The translations under genes and the position numbers were made by a program. From NCBI GenBank assembly GCA_003249555.1, contig QKIQ01000102.1, forward strand, positions 1 through 58,698: a stretch of DNA of 58,698 bases, given 5' to 3'. The stretch is from Clostridia bacterium (GTDB lineage: Bacteria; Bacillota; Clostridia; Christensenellales; SZUA-584). The first letter of the stretch is position 1; each line of letters begins with the position of its first letter. Shown here piece by piece: positions 47,092 to 55,613 of the stretch. The notes under the pieces were generated by a model. That model was given only the letters and a program-made list of their open reading frames with translations, was not told the DNA's origin and searched no databases.

Positions 47092-48177
47092 CTAGAAATA
47101 AACGCTGTCGATGACGCCGCCGCCTAAGCATTCATCGCCTAAATAGAGCACCGCGTATTGACCCGGCGTCACGGCACGCTGTCGTTGCTCAAAATCGATA
47201 TGCGCGCCGCCGTTCTTGAGCGTGACGTGCACTTGCTGATCGCTCTGGCGGTAGCGGAACTTGGCTGTGCAGGAAAACGCATCGCCCGGCGCTTCATTAA
47301 TAAAATGGAAGTCCGGCGCGAACAACGCGCGTGAAAATAGCGCGGCAGGCTCGCCGCCGTTTTCTCCTTGTGCCACAATCAGCGTGTTTGCCCCCACATC
47401 CTTGTCGATTACGAACCACCGCGTGTCCACGGCGTTCTCTCGCCCGCCGATACCGAGACCGCGCCGCTGTCCGAGCGTGTAATACATTACGCCTTGATGA
47501 GAGCCCACAACCCGTCCGTCCGGCGTTTTGATATCGCCCGGCTGTGCGGGCAGAAAACCCGAAAGGAAGTCGCGGAATTTACGCTCGCCGATAAAACAAA
47601 TGCCAGTGGAATCCTTCTTCTGTGCGACTTTGAGATTCAGCGACGACGCGATGGTGCGCACCTCGCTTTTCTGTATCTCGCCAAGCGGGAACATGGCGCT
47701 TTGCACCTGCGCGCTGCTCAGCATGCACAAGAAATACGTTTGGTCTTTGCCGGTGTCTGCCGATTTGTATAGATGCCCGTTGCCTTTGGTACGTGCATAG
47801 TGCCCCGTGGCGATGTTTTGAGCGCCAAGCATTTTGGCATGGTCCAAAAACGCGGCAAATTTGATTTCGGAATTGCAGAGCACGTCCGGATTGGGTGTGC
47901 GTCCTGCCTTGTATTCGCTTAAAAAGTGCGTGAAAACACGGTCATAGTATTGCTGCTCGAAGTTGACCGTGTAATACGGAATATCAAAGGCGGTGCACAC
48001 GCTTTTGACGTCTTCATAGTCCTGCGCGGCGCTGCACCCTTTGCCGTCGTCCTGCCAGTTTTTCATAAACACGCCGATCACGTCGTATCCCTGCTGCTTT
48101 AGCAGGTGTGCCGCGACGGCGGAATCCACACCGCCCGACATGCCGCAGACCACGCGGATCTTTTGATTCTCTCTCAC
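47092..48177 (-). CDS. mnmA: tRNA 2-thiouridylase MnmA
   Basis: Adds sulfur to U34 of tRNA-Lys, Glu and Gln. The 361 residues have the pyrophosphatase loop [10 protein letters not shown] (12-21), [12 protein letters not shown] with the first catalytic Cys, TGHYAR and [17 protein letters not shown] with the second. The start is a GTG at 48177: GGAGG (48184-48188) lies 6 bases upstream, and longer frames lack a site. A promoter is at 48200-48229. A cysteine desulfurase gene, often adjacent, is not seen here. Confidence 0.95.
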   Translation of the reverse strand: MRENQKIRVVCGMSGGVDSAVAAHLLKQQGYDVIGVFMKNWQDDGKGCSAAQDYEDVKSVCTAFDIPYYTVNFEQQYYDRVFTHFLSEYKAGRTPNPDVLCNSEIKFAAFLDHAKMLGAQNIATGHYARTKGNGHLYKSADTGKDQTYFLCMLSSAQVQSAMFPLGEIQKSEVRTIASSLNLKVAQKKDSTGICFIGERKFRDFLSGFLPAQPGDIKTPDGRVVGSHQGVMYYTLGQRRGLGIGGRENAVDTRWFVIDKDVGANTLIVAQGENGGEPAALFSRALFAPDFHFINEAPGDAFSCTAKFRYRQSDQQVHVTLKNGGAHIDFEQRQRAVTPGQYAVLYLGDECLGGGVIDSVYF

Positions 48178-48199
48178 AGTAAGCCTCCGATTTTGCTTC

Positions 48200-48229
48200 A
48201 TTATACCGTTTGTCAGCGCGGATTTGCAA
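48200..48229 (-). promoter_or_regulatory. Promoter of mnmA
   Basis: On the minus strand TTGCAA (48229-48224), 18-base spacer, TATAAT (48205-48200). Confidence 0.6.
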
Positions 48230-48236
48230 GCGCTGG

Positions 48237-48264
48237 TGGACAGCTTTCGCTCTTGTGCTATACT
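48237..48264 (+). promoter_or_regulatory. Promoter of the membrane-anchored hypothetical, placing transcription start at the ATG
   Basis: TGGACA (48237-48242), 16-base spacer, TATACT (48259-48264) with an extended TGC before it. The ATG starts 7 bases after the -10. Confidence 0.5.
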
Positions 48265-48270
48265 CGTCTT

Positions 48271-49089
48271 ATGAAAAAGAAAATCTTCGTGCTTGCGGTG
48301 CTGATTATCGCGGCAGCGCTCATATTCTGGTTTTTCTATCCGCTGCGCAGTATGATGGTGATGAGCGTGTATTCGGGGCAGCACAGCAACGACAGCGTAT
48401 TAAAAAAGCATGGACTGACTGTCGATATTCCGTCGGGACAGGGCTGGTATCCGTTCGTGATGACGTACAATGCAGAGAATTTTTCCGCTTGGTCGGGGAT
48501 CAATGCGGACATGTCGATACTATATAACTTCGGCGCGTTTGACCCGATGGCGCGAACATCGTCGGTCTACGATGCGGGCAGCGATAAATACAGTGCGTTT
48601 TATGGCGCGTACGTTCTTCATAAGGACGGCGGTGTTTTCGGATTCTCCGAAGACAATGTGGAAATGGACGAGATCATAAAAGCGGTGAAGTATGACTATA
48701 CACAGCTGGTGCTGGCGGGTTTCGGCTGTGATGATATTGTATTCGAACTAGATAAATATGAGATGAAACAAAAAGCTTGGTATGCGGGCAGCGGGGGATG
48801 GGAACGCATCGATGCGGCGATGACGACGAACGGTGTGGCTCATCAATATAAAGAAAGCAAAACCGCGTATTTACAATACGGTCCGCCAACGCAGGCGGTA
48901 CAAGAAGATTTCGCCGTCATCACATTGCAGGGCCGGCTGTATATCAAATACTTTGAGGATGTTGACTGCACGGTGATGCTGTATGTCATTGCGCCCGATA
49001 CAGAGGCAGTGGATTCATGTGATACGGATATACTGAGCAACACGGCCATTAAAGCAGTGATTCGATCTCGCAGACAGCAAGGTCGATAA
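48271..49089 (+). CDS. Membrane-anchored hypothetical protein
   Basis: I do not recognise this 272-residue protein. It has a Lys-rich start, one membrane segment (about 5-24) and a soluble, probably extracellular region of mixed strand and helix with many aromatic residues ([34 protein letters not shown]). The ATG at 48271 has no ribosome binding site; the only nearby promoter puts the transcript start on the ATG itself. The 3' end overlaps the convergent DUF3842 gene by 41 bases. Divergent from mnmA. Confidence 0.7.
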   Translation: MKKKIFVLAVLIIAAALIFWFFYPLRSMMVMSVYSGQHSNDSVLKKHGLTVDIPSGQGWYPFVMTYNAENFSAWSGINADMSILYNFGAFDPMARTSSVYDAGSDKYSAFYGAYVLHKDGGVFGFSEDNVEMDEIIKAVKYDYTQLVLAGFGCDDIVFELDKYEMKQKAWYAGSGGWERIDAAMTTNGVAHQYKESKTAYLQYGPPTQAVQEDFAVITLQGRLYIKYFEDVDCTVMLYVIAPDTEAVDSCDTDILSNTAIKAVIRSRRQQGR

Positions 49090-49459
49090 GCGATTTTGCG
49101 CTTTGCTGTGCGAATCCGGGAATGATGATGTTGCAGCGTGATATGGGGATGAGTATCTTTTTGGCGCTGCTTTCGGCAATGGTGCGCGCCATGCGCGGCG
49201 TGATTTCGCCCAGCATACCGCTTGCCGCGATGATGCCGATGCCACCAACGATAACGTCCGCATTTTTGGCGTTGAAACAAACCGCGTTTTCGCCTGTTGC
49301 GCAGCTTTTCGCGCCTGCCTTCTTCATCGCTGCTGTTGCCGCGACGTTGGTGCCGACGGCGGTCAGGCTAATGCGATCTTCGTGTTTTTCGAATAGTTTT
49401 TTCACGAGTGCTGCGCCAAGACCGCCGCCTTGGGCATCCACCACGACCACGTTAAGCAT
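49049..49459 (-). CDS. DUF3842 family protein
   Basis: A 136-residue protein of the DUF3842 family, of unknown function. It starts MLNVVVVDAQGGGLGAALVKKL, a Rossmann-like Gly-rich loop, and has conserved GTNVAATAAMKKAGA and VGGIGIIAASGMLGEITP. GGAGG precedes the ATG at 49459. The last 41 bases overlap the end of the convergent hypothetical gene. Confidence 0.85.
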   Translation of the reverse strand: MLNVVVVDAQGGGLGAALVKKLFEKHEDRISLTAVGTNVAATAAMKKAGAKSCATGENAVCFNAKNADVIVGGIGIIAASGMLGEITPRMARTIAESSAKKILIPISRCNIIIPGFAQQSAKSLIDLAVCEIESLL

Positions 49460-49820
49460 AAAACAACGCCTCCCCACAGGTCATTATACAGCATGACCTA
49501 TAGAGAGGCAATTGGTGGTGGGCAGTCTTATAGCGGCAGGCTTAATGTTTTGACCGATTTCATTGTGCAAAAATCTTCTTTCACATATAAGACGTTTCAA
49601 ATGAGCAAAAGTGCTACGCAAAAAATTATGAAACTTTGTGGTTATTAGGTTTTATGCCGATTTGTAGCTTTATGACAATACTTGTTTTTTATGCTTTATA
49701 TGTGGTATGCCTCAAATTTGCGTCTCATCGCAATTTTTTCTTTTATTAACCAACAATATAATATATAATCTCTATTGGAGCATTTACGGTTTATAATTAT
49801 TTTTTGAGGAGGAAATAAAT
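49460..49820. other. Intergenic region between DUF3842 and the aldolase gene
   Basis: The sequence is AT-rich towards the aldolase. I see a TATAAT read leftward at 49486-49491, which may serve the DUF3842 gene, and AT-rich hexamers around 49760 that could serve the aldolase. A frame of 51-72 codons at 49430-49648 has no ribosome binding site and is not called. Nothing else is recognisable. Confidence 0.4.
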
Positions 49821-50750
49821 ATGCCATTGGTAACAACAACAGAAATGTTCAAGAAAGCTTACGACGGCGGCTATGCCATCGGCGCTTTCAACGTGAACAA
49901 CATGGAGATCGTTCAGGGTATTACAGAGGCGGCGAAGGAACTGAGTGCCCCGCTGATTCTTCAGGTCTCCAAGGGCGCCAGAGCCTATGCTAACCCGATC
50001 TATTTAAGAAAGCTCGTCGAAGCGGCGCTTGAAGATACAGGGCTTCCAATCTGCCTGCACCTCGACCACGGCGATACGTTTGAAACCTGCAAAGATTGCA
50101 TCGACGGCGGTTTTACATCTGTCATGATCGACGGTTCGCATCATTCCTTTGAGGATAACATCGCTGTGACAAAGAAGGTTGTGGAATACGCGCACGATCA
50201 CGGCGTTGTTGTGGAAGCGGAGCTCGGTCGTCTGGCGGGTGTGGAAGACGATATCAAGGTTTCGGCCGAAGATTCGTCCTATACGCATCCCGAAGAAGTC
50301 GAGGAATTTGTCAGCAAAACGGGTGTTGACTCTTTGGCCATCGCTATTGGGACAAGCCACGGTGCGTTCAAGTTCAAGGGCGAGCCCAAGCTGCGTTTTG
50401 ACATACTCGAAGAGATCACCAAGAAGCTTCCCGGATTCCCGATCGTGCTGCACGGCGCGTCGTCGGTTATCCCCGAGTTTGTGGACATGATCAATAAGTT
50501 CGGCGGCGATATGCCGGGCGCACAGGGTGTTCCCGAAGAGATGCTGCGTCAGGCGGCAAGAAGCGCGGTTTGCAAGATCAACATCGACTCCGACCTGCGT
50601 CTTGCGATGACAGGTACGATCAGAAAGTACTTTGCGGAAAATCCGTCTCACTTCGACCCGAGACAGTATTTAAAACCGGCCCGCAGCGCGATTAAAGACA
50701 TGGTGAAACATAAAATAGACGTTGTGCTTGGCTGCGCAGGCAAAGCGTGA
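49821..50750 (+). CDS. fba: Class II fructose-1,6-bisphosphate aldolase
   Basis: Zinc-dependent aldolase of glycolysis, 309 residues. It starts PLVTTTEMFKKAYDGGYAIGAFN; HLDHGDT (80-86) gives the catalytic Asp82 and zinc His83, and GTSHGAF and LHGASS supply the other zinc His residues. The end, HFDPRQYLKPARSAI, is standard for the bacterial glycolytic enzyme. AGGAGGAAA precedes the ATG, a strong site fitting high expression. Terminated at 50764. Confidence 0.97.
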   Translation: MPLVTTTEMFKKAYDGGYAIGAFNVNNMEIVQGITEAAKELSAPLILQVSKGARAYANPIYLRKLVEAALEDTGLPICLHLDHGDTFETCKDCIDGGFTSVMIDGSHHSFEDNIAVTKKVVEYAHDHGVVVEAELGRLAGVEDDIKVSAEDSSYTHPEEVEEFVSKTGVDSLAIAIGTSHGAFKFKGEPKLRFDILEEITKKLPGFPIVLHGASSVIPEFVDMINKFGGDMPGAQGVPEEMLRQAARSAVCKINIDSDLRLAMTGTIRKYFAENPSHFDPRQYLKPARSAIKDMVKHKIDVVLGCAGKA

Positions 50751-50763
50751 GTGAATAATAACG

Positions 50764-50800
50764 AATCCGGCGTTTGCTGATGCGAATGCCGGATTTTTTT
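50764..50800 (+). terminator. Terminator after fba
   Basis: AATCCGGC (50764-50771) pairs with GCCGGATT (50788-50795), followed by a run of T. Confidence 0.9.
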
Positions 50801-50819
50801 CAATGGCGGGAGGTAAGGA

Positions 50820-51737
50820 ATGCGAAAAATTAAAAAGGTGTTTATTTCAACAGCATTGGCCTTGGCCGTAACGGCGCTTGGCGGATGCGCCTTATTTGGA
50901 TCACCGCAGTCGCTTAAGCCCACGCTGATTAACGGTACGACGGCGGGTAATATACAGAATTTCGGTTTTGCGGTTAAGCAGGACGAGATTATTTTTTTGT
51001 ATTATACCAACGGAGACTTATATCAAACGGGTGATATCGTCAAATCCAATCCCGAAACGGGAGAGAACAGCCTGGCTATGCACGACGGCGGCCTGTATAT
51101 GAGTGTTTATGACGCAAACCTTTATTATTGCAAGGTAGATGGCATTTACAGAGCGTCTATGGATACGTTCGAGTCTGAGCGCCTGCTTGAAGTAGATGCA
51201 ACTCAGCTTCAGATATCAGACGGCAAGATGTTTTATATTGAGGACGGCGTGATAAACAGCGCAGACGCAAACGGTGATGCCGTTGATTTTATACCCATTG
51301 CGGGCGCCGAATGCCTCAATGTATACGAAAACAAGCTTTTATACATTGACAGTGCAACGGGACAAATTTGGCAGGCGAATACCGACAGCTCGGATCAAAA
51401 GATGCTGTTTGACATTGATGCAAAGCAGTTTTTAATACTTGAAGGTGTCTTCTATTATATGGATAACGCTGACAACAATATAAAGCGTATTGCGGAAAAA
51501 GACGCAGCCTCTGAAATAGTGGTACCGTATGCGTGCAGTGGTTTTAACATTAATGCTTACGGTTTGTATTATACGCGCGAAGCCGACGGAAAGTGGGTCT
51601 GCTGCAATGCGGATATCAGCGGAAAGAACGAACAGATTATTGCCGAAAACGGGGAAAGCAAGCGGCACCTGGTGTGTATGTTTGACGGCAGTGCGGCCAT
51701 ATTGGGTGAAGAGGAGTTTCGCATCGCCACGGAATAG
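50820..51737 (+). CDS. DUF5050-like beta-propeller lipoprotein
   Basis: A 305-residue lipoprotein with a signal ending LGGC (Cys23). The rest is built of repeated short strands of the DUF5050/propeller kind: GNIQNFGFAV, IIFLYYTNGDLYQ, GLYMSVYDANLYYCKVDGIYRAS, KLLYIDSATGQIWQANTD and GVFYYMDNADNNIKRI. Such domains occur in surface proteins of Clostridia, without a defined role. GGGAGG precedes the ATG by 6 bases. A terminator at 51751 separates it from bofA. Confidence 0.82.
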   Translation: MRKIKKVFISTALALAVTALGGCALFGSPQSLKPTLINGTTAGNIQNFGFAVKQDEIIFLYYTNGDLYQTGDIVKSNPETGENSLAMHDGGLYMSVYDANLYYCKVDGIYRASMDTFESERLLEVDATQLQISDGKMFYIEDGVINSADANGDAVDFIPIAGAECLNVYENKLLYIDSATGQIWQANTDSSDQKMLFDIDAKQFLILEGVFYYMDNADNNIKRIAEKDAASEIVVPYACSGFNINAYGLYYTREADGKWVCCNADISGKNEQIIAENGESKRHLVCMFDGSAAILGEEEFRIATE

Positions 51738-51750
51738 CATAGATCCCCGC

Positions 51751-51780
51751 AGCATAGTATGAATTGATACTGTGCTGTTT
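51751..51780 (+). terminator. Terminator between the DUF5050-like gene and bofA
   Basis: A 10-bp stem with one G-T pair (51751-51760 with 51767-51776), loop of 6, then GTTTTG. Confidence 0.65.
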
Positions 51781-51794
51781 TGGGGGGCGAGACG

Positions 51795-52070
51795 ATGGCG
51801 CTGGGCATAGACTTTTCAGTGGTGTTTTTTTTCGGACTCGGTCTTGTGCTGCTCTATTTTACCGGATGGCTGCTGCTTGCCCCCTTGAAATTCATTATGA
51901 AGCTGATTGTAAGCGGTCTTTTAGGCGCGCTTTTTCTTGTTATTATCAATCTCATCGGCGGCATTTTTAACGTGACCATCGCTATTAATCCGCTTAGCGC
52001 TCTCATTGCAGGATATTTTGGGCTGCCGGGTATAATACTTCTTTTCGTGCTAAAACTTATTCTGCTTTAG
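51795..52070 (+). CDS. bofA: Pro-sigma-K processing inhibitor BofA
   Basis: A 91-residue membrane protein that holds the SpoIVFB protease inactive in the forespore membrane until a signal arrives. It shows two hydrophobic segments and the family end: LLGALFLVIINLIGGIFN and INPLSALIAGYFGLPGIILL. The ATG at 51795 lies 7 bases after GGGGGGCG. An in-frame TTG at 51780 overlaps that site. Its presence indicates a spore former or a descendant of one. Confidence 0.9.
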   Translation: MALGIDFSVVFFFGLGLVLLYFTGWLLLAPLKFIMKLIVSGLLGALFLVIINLIGGIFNVTIAINPLSALIAGYFGLPGIILLFVLKLILL

Positions 52071-52126
52071 AATGAGCAAAGCGAAATGACGACGAAGTGG
52101 ATAAAAATCAGTATTGTTTATGCCGC

Positions 52127-53470
52127 TCATTCCGCATCGTTTTCAGACGCCGCATTTTCATTAATATAGACGATGGCGCTTTCCAGTCGATGATCTTTGA
52201 TCGTTTTTACTTTAATGTTCAGACCGAATTCTTCAAGCTCCGGTGTGCTGCCGTCTTCCGGTACGGTGCCGAGCATGCCGAACACTAGACCTCCGAAAGT
52301 CTCATACTCGTTCTCGGGAAGCATCACGCCGAGATGCGAAGACACTTTGCCGAGCGGTGTTGTGCCATGAATGCGCCACGTTTTTGAATCAATTCGTTCG
52401 ATCATCGGCGATTCGGCAGGCATGGTCATATCATCTTCAAGGTCACCCACGAGTTGCTCTAACAGGTCATACATTGTGATGATGCCGCTCATGCCGCCAT
52501 GCTCGTCCAGAACCACGGCAAAATGATTTCGGCTTTTTTTCATGTTGCGGAACAAGACGTCTGCACGCACCGTCTCCGGAATAAAATACGCTGGCTTAAC
52601 AGCGTTTTTCAACACGGCTTGGCGGCTTTTGTCGCCCAGACGAAAATAGTCTTTAGCGTATAGGGCACCTAAGATATTGTCGGGGCTGTCTGAACAGACG
52701 GGATAAACGGAGTGGCGGCTCTCGCCTATCGTATTCTCCCATTGCTCATCCGATTCGTCCAACCACAGCAGCGATACCTCGGTGCGGTGCGTCATGATTT
52801 CGTCTGCCGATATGTCGTTGAACTCGAACACGTTTTGTATCATGTCCTTTTCGTCCGGCTGTATCGCGCCTTTTTCGCTGCCCGCATCCACCATCATGCG
52901 TATTTCTTCCTCGGTGATCTGCTCATCCTCTCCGTGCGGGTTCATGCCGAAAAGCCGCAGAATGCCGTTGGCAGACACTGTCAGCAGCCAGACGATGGGC
53001 GCAAATATCTTGGAGATAACATATACGAGAAACGATAGGGAAAGGGCAAGCTTTTCCGCTTTTTTCATGCCGATTCGCTTGGGAACCAGTTCACCCAGCG
53101 TGACCGTAAAATATGTAAGGAGCAGCGTGATGATGACGACGGATACCGTGCTAAGCACGGAAACGGGAATGTTAACACCGATGCTTTTTAGCGCGCCGGA
53201 CAGTCTGTCCGAAAAGTTTTGGGCAGCGAAAGCGCTGCCCAGCAGGTTTACAAGCGTGATGCCGATTTGAATCGTTGCGAGAAAATGCGCGGGCTGCGCG
53301 GTAAGTTTAGAAAGCCTCACCGCCCGCTTGTCTCCGGCCGCCGCCATCTTTGCGATTTTATTATCGTTCATGGAAATGATCGCAATTTCCGCACAAGCGA
53401 AAAGCGCGTTAATAAATATCAGAATAATCTGCAAAAATACCTGTCCCAGTATCGGGTTGCCGTCGTTCAA
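52127..53470 (-). CDS. CNNM/CBS domain membrane protein (HlyC/CorC family)
   Basis: A 447-residue protein with an N-terminal CNNM membrane domain (1-190, four hydrophobic segments, FINALFACAEIAIISMN), a pair of CBS domains (about 215-340, with EIMTHRTEVSLL and HFAVVLDEHGGMSGIITMYDLLE) and a C-terminal CorC/HlyC domain (about 360-440). Members transport or regulate magnesium or other divalent ions; the old name hemolysin is misleading. The start is a TTG with AGGAGGT 7 bases upstream. Confidence 0.92.
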   Translation of the reverse strand: MNDGNPILGQVFLQIILIFINALFACAEIAIISMNDNKIAKMAAAGDKRAVRLSKLTAQPAHFLATIQIGITLVNLLGSAFAAQNFSDRLSGALKSIGVNIPVSVLSTVSVVIITLLLTYFTVTLGELVPKRIGMKKAEKLALSLSFLVYVISKIFAPIVWLLTVSANGILRLFGMNPHGEDEQITEEEIRMMVDAGSEKGAIQPDEKDMIQNVFEFNDISADEIMTHRTEVSLLWLDESDEQWENTIGESRHSVYPVCSDSPDNILGALYAKDYFRLGDKSRQAVLKNAVKPAYFIPETVRADVLFRNMKKSRNHFAVVLDEHGGMSGIITMYDLLEQLVGDLEDDMTMPAESPMIERIDSKTWRIHGTTPLGKVSSHLGVMLPENEYETFGGLVFGMLGTVPEDGSTPELEEFGLNIKVKTIKDHRLESAIVYINENAASENDAE

Positions 53471-53621
53471 GAAGATACCTCCTAAACAGTGTGATGAATT
53501 TAGCGTATCATAATAAAACGGTATTTACTCAGCCGTATTGTTTTTGCTCCATTATTAAAAAATTATACTGTATTAAAGCAAAACATACAATGCGGAAGAA
53601 CCAAGGAATGGGAAATTCATG

Positions 53622-53656
53622 TTGACATTTCAGATTTATGGGTATATTATATATAC
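53622..53656 (+). promoter_or_regulatory. PadR gene promoter with overlapping palindrome
   Basis: TTGACA (53622-53627), 17-base spacer, TATTAT (53645-53650). The -10 lies inside the inverted repeat GTATAT-TAT-ATATAC (53642-53656), a candidate operator for autoregulation. Confidence 0.65.
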
Positions 53657-53691
53657 AAGTTTTAATATTAAAAAGTAAGAGAAATTAGGAT

Positions 53692-54228
53692 ATGTCTCAT
53701 ATAAAGCTGGTTCTGCTGGGTGTTTTGGGCATGAAGCCCATGCATGGATATGAAATTAAACACATTATTGAAGATCATATGGGAGACTGGACGGACATAA
53801 AATTCGGTTCCATCTATTTTGCGCTTTCCAAGCTGGAAGAAGAGCAATTTGTGGAAATAGCCGAAGAAGGCCGCGAGGGCAACAGACCGTCGCGTACGGT
53901 TTACCGCATCACGGAAAAGGGCAGGAAGGCGTATTTTAAGCTGCTCAGACAGCTTTGGACATCGAATCAACGGACGCTGTATCCTTTGGATATTGGCCTG
54001 TTTTTTATTGGAAGCGTACCCAAGCAAGAGGCAGCGTGTTATATAGAGGAGCGAATCAAAAAAACCGATGAATCGCTGGCGTATTTGCTACTGCATGGTA
54101 AACAGATGGAGATGGATCCTCAAATTCCTGCTCAGGCGCGCGCGATTGTGAACCACTCTTTAAGGCACATGGAAGCGGAGCGGAGTTGGCTTGCTGAGGT
54201 ATTTGAGCTGCTCGATAATTTCTATTAA
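53692..54228 (+). CDS. PadR-family transcriptional regulator
   Basis: A 178-residue PadR regulator. The winged helix (about 1-85) contains VLGMKPMHGYEIKHII, IKFGSIYFALSKLEE and RTVYRITEKGRKAY; the C-terminal helical part (95-178) is the longer dimerisation domain of the AphA-like subgroup. These repressors release DNA on binding small aromatic or antibiotic-like ligands. A methyltransferase gene follows after 60 bases with a second palindrome in the gap, so both are probably under its control. Confidence 0.92.
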   Translation: MSHIKLVLLGVLGMKPMHGYEIKHIIEDHMGDWTDIKFGSIYFALSKLEEEQFVEIAEEGREGNRPSRTVYRITEKGRKAYFKLLRQLWTSNQRTLYPLDIGLFFIGSVPKQEAACYIEERIKKTDESLAYLLLHGKQMEMDPQIPAQARAIVNHSLRHMEAERSWLAEVFELLDNFY

Positions 54229-54242
54229 TTTTTTTATGATAT

Positions 54243-54258
54243 TATACAATCTTGTATA
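54243..54258 (+). promoter_or_regulatory. Palindrome upstream of the methyltransferase gene
   Basis: TATACAA and TTGTATA separated by TC form a perfect inverted repeat, 30 bases before the methyltransferase start. It resembles the TATACAA half-site next to the padR promoter. Confidence 0.5.
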
Positions 54259-54288
54259 TATAAAATAAAATAACGTGGAGGATACAAA

Positions 54289-54942
54289 ATGAAGCAAAGA
54301 GTCATAGAAACAAATGTCGGAATTCAAGGGGAGCTTAATGTGAAAGCTTTTAATGAATTTCAGCGTAATATGCGCGATCGCGGATGGATTGAGACAAAAC
54401 AGGTCATGGATTCCGGTATTCAAAGCGGTCATGCGCTGGAGGTGGGGCCGGGGCCGGGGTATCTTGGGCTTGAATGGCTCAAAAACACACGAAATACTTT
54501 GCTGACAGGATTGGAAATCAGCGCGAACATGATCAAGGTTTCGCGAAAGAATGCACAAGAGTATGGGTTTGACTCGGATCGGGTGAAGTATGAGCAGGGT
54601 AACGCCCTTTGTATGCCTTTTGACGATGGGCAATTTGACGCGGTATTTACGAACGGCTCGCTTCATGAATGGGAAAGCCCTGAAAAAGTGTTTTGTGAAA
54701 TCGCTCGCGTGCTCAAGCCCGGAGGTCGTTTTTTCATCAGCGATCTGCGTCGTGACGCCAGTCCGCTGATAAAATTGTTTTTAAATATGTCTGCGGAAAA
54801 AGTGATGAGAGTAGGTCTAAAAACGTCGATGCATGCTTCTTATACGAAAAATGAGCTGAAGGAGATCATTGCACATACCCCCTTGAAGAGGGCAAACGTG
54901 AGCGCGACCCCCATTGGTTTAACAGTTTCGGGCATGATGTGA
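54289..54942 (+). CDS. Class I SAM-dependent methyltransferase
   Basis: A 217-residue methyltransferase of the UbiE/Methyltransf_11 kind. SAM motif ALEVGPGPGYLGLEW (about 49-63), then GLEISANMIKVSRKNA, PFDDGQFDAVFTNGSLHEW and RVLKPGGRFFISDLRRD. The substrate is unknown. It follows a PadR regulator, which suggests a role inducible by a toxic small molecule. GTGGAGGA precedes the ATG. Confidence 0.9.
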   Translation: MKQRVIETNVGIQGELNVKAFNEFQRNMRDRGWIETKQVMDSGIQSGHALEVGPGPGYLGLEWLKNTRNTLLTGLEISANMIKVSRKNAQEYGFDSDRVKYEQGNALCMPFDDGQFDAVFTNGSLHEWESPEKVFCEIARVLKPGGRFFISDLRRDASPLIKLFLNMSAEKVMRVGLKTSMHASYTKNELKEIIAHTPLKRANVSATPIGLTVSGMM

Positions 54943-55002
54943 CGTTGAAAAAAGGCAGCACATATCCGCGTGAAAAAAGTTTCAAGAGGCAAGGATAAAC
55001 AT

Positions 55003-55035
55003 GCGCCAAACTTGCGCTAAACTTGCGCCAAAATG
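55003..55035. repeat. Three 11-bp direct repeats upstream of secG
   Basis: GCGCCAAACTT (55003-55013), GCGCTAAACTT (55014-55024) and GCGCCAAAATG (55025-55035) in tandem, ending 24 bases before the secG -35. Confidence 0.7.
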
Positions 55036-55058
55036 GCTGATATAGGCGCATTTTATGC

Positions 55059-55087
55059 TTGCTTTTTGTATGGCTGCATGTTAGAAT
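55059..55087 (+). promoter_or_regulatory. Promoter of secG
   Basis: TTGCTT (55059-55064), 17-base spacer, TAGAAT (55082-55087). Confidence 0.55.
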
Positions 55088-55117
55088 ACTCGTGCTGTAG
55101 ATTTTTAGGAGGTAGCA

Positions 55118-55477
55118 ATGGCCATTTTAGTGCTTGTCATCGAGATAGTCCTTTGTTTGTTCTCTTTGTTCATGATCGCTGTGGTGCTGCTGCAGTCCGG
55201 TAAGAGTGCTGGATTGTCTGGTGACATCGCTGGCGGCGCCGAGACATTTCTCGGAAAGAGCAAGGCGAAGAGTTATGAAGGAAAGCTGAAGAAACTGACG
55301 AAGGTGGCCGCTGTCGGCATCATGGTGCTGGCTGTTGCGCTTGTGCTGATTCAGGTATACGTCATGCCGAACTTTACCGGCACAACGGATGCGGCACCAG
55401 CGGCAACGCCAACGACTCAAGTCGAGTCGACGGAACAAGCCGAAGAAGCCGCGCCGACGGTATCCCCTGCGGAGTAG
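55118..55477 (+). CDS. secG: Preprotein translocase subunit SecG
   Basis: Small membrane subunit of the Sec channel. It has two hydrophobic helices (about 2-25 and 62-85) joined by the conserved loop VLLQSGKSAGLSGDIAGGAE and LGKSKAKSYEGKL. At 119 residues it is longer than the usual 75-80 because of an Ala/Thr/Glu-rich tail after residue 88, which should be extracellular. AGGAGGT precedes the ATG. It is followed by rnr and smpB, a gene order common in Firmicutes. Confidence 0.95.
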   Translation: MAILVLVIEIVLCLFSLFMIAVVLLQSGKSAGLSGDIAGGAETFLGKSKAKSYEGKLKKLTKVAAVGIMVLAVALVLIQVYVMPNFTGTTDAAPAATPTTQVESTEQAEEAAPTVSPAE

Positions 55478-55500
55478 TATTTGGCAGATCAGTTCTTTCG

Positions 55501-55534
55501 ACGCCTTTCCGAATTTACGGGAAGGCGTTTTTTA
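55501..55534 (+). terminator. Terminator after secG
   Basis: ACGCCTTTCC (55501-55510) pairs with GGGAAGGCGT (one G-T pair), then a T run. Confidence 0.8.
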
Positions 55535-55613
55535 GTTGAGTGCCTCTCAAAAAATGCAGCGTTTTTGGGTATGATAATAATAGAAATTGAGGTATAGAAA
55601 TAAGGAGATTGAT

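Noticed and set aside
49430-49648. A 72-codon plus-strand frame between DUF3842 and fba
   Set aside because: No ribosome binding site, it overlaps the DUF3842 start on the other strand, and its composition is not protein-like.
52071-52131. AATGAGC/GCTCATT inverted repeat after bofA as a terminator
   Set aside because: The loop is nearly 50 bases and there is no T run, so it is not a convincing terminator.
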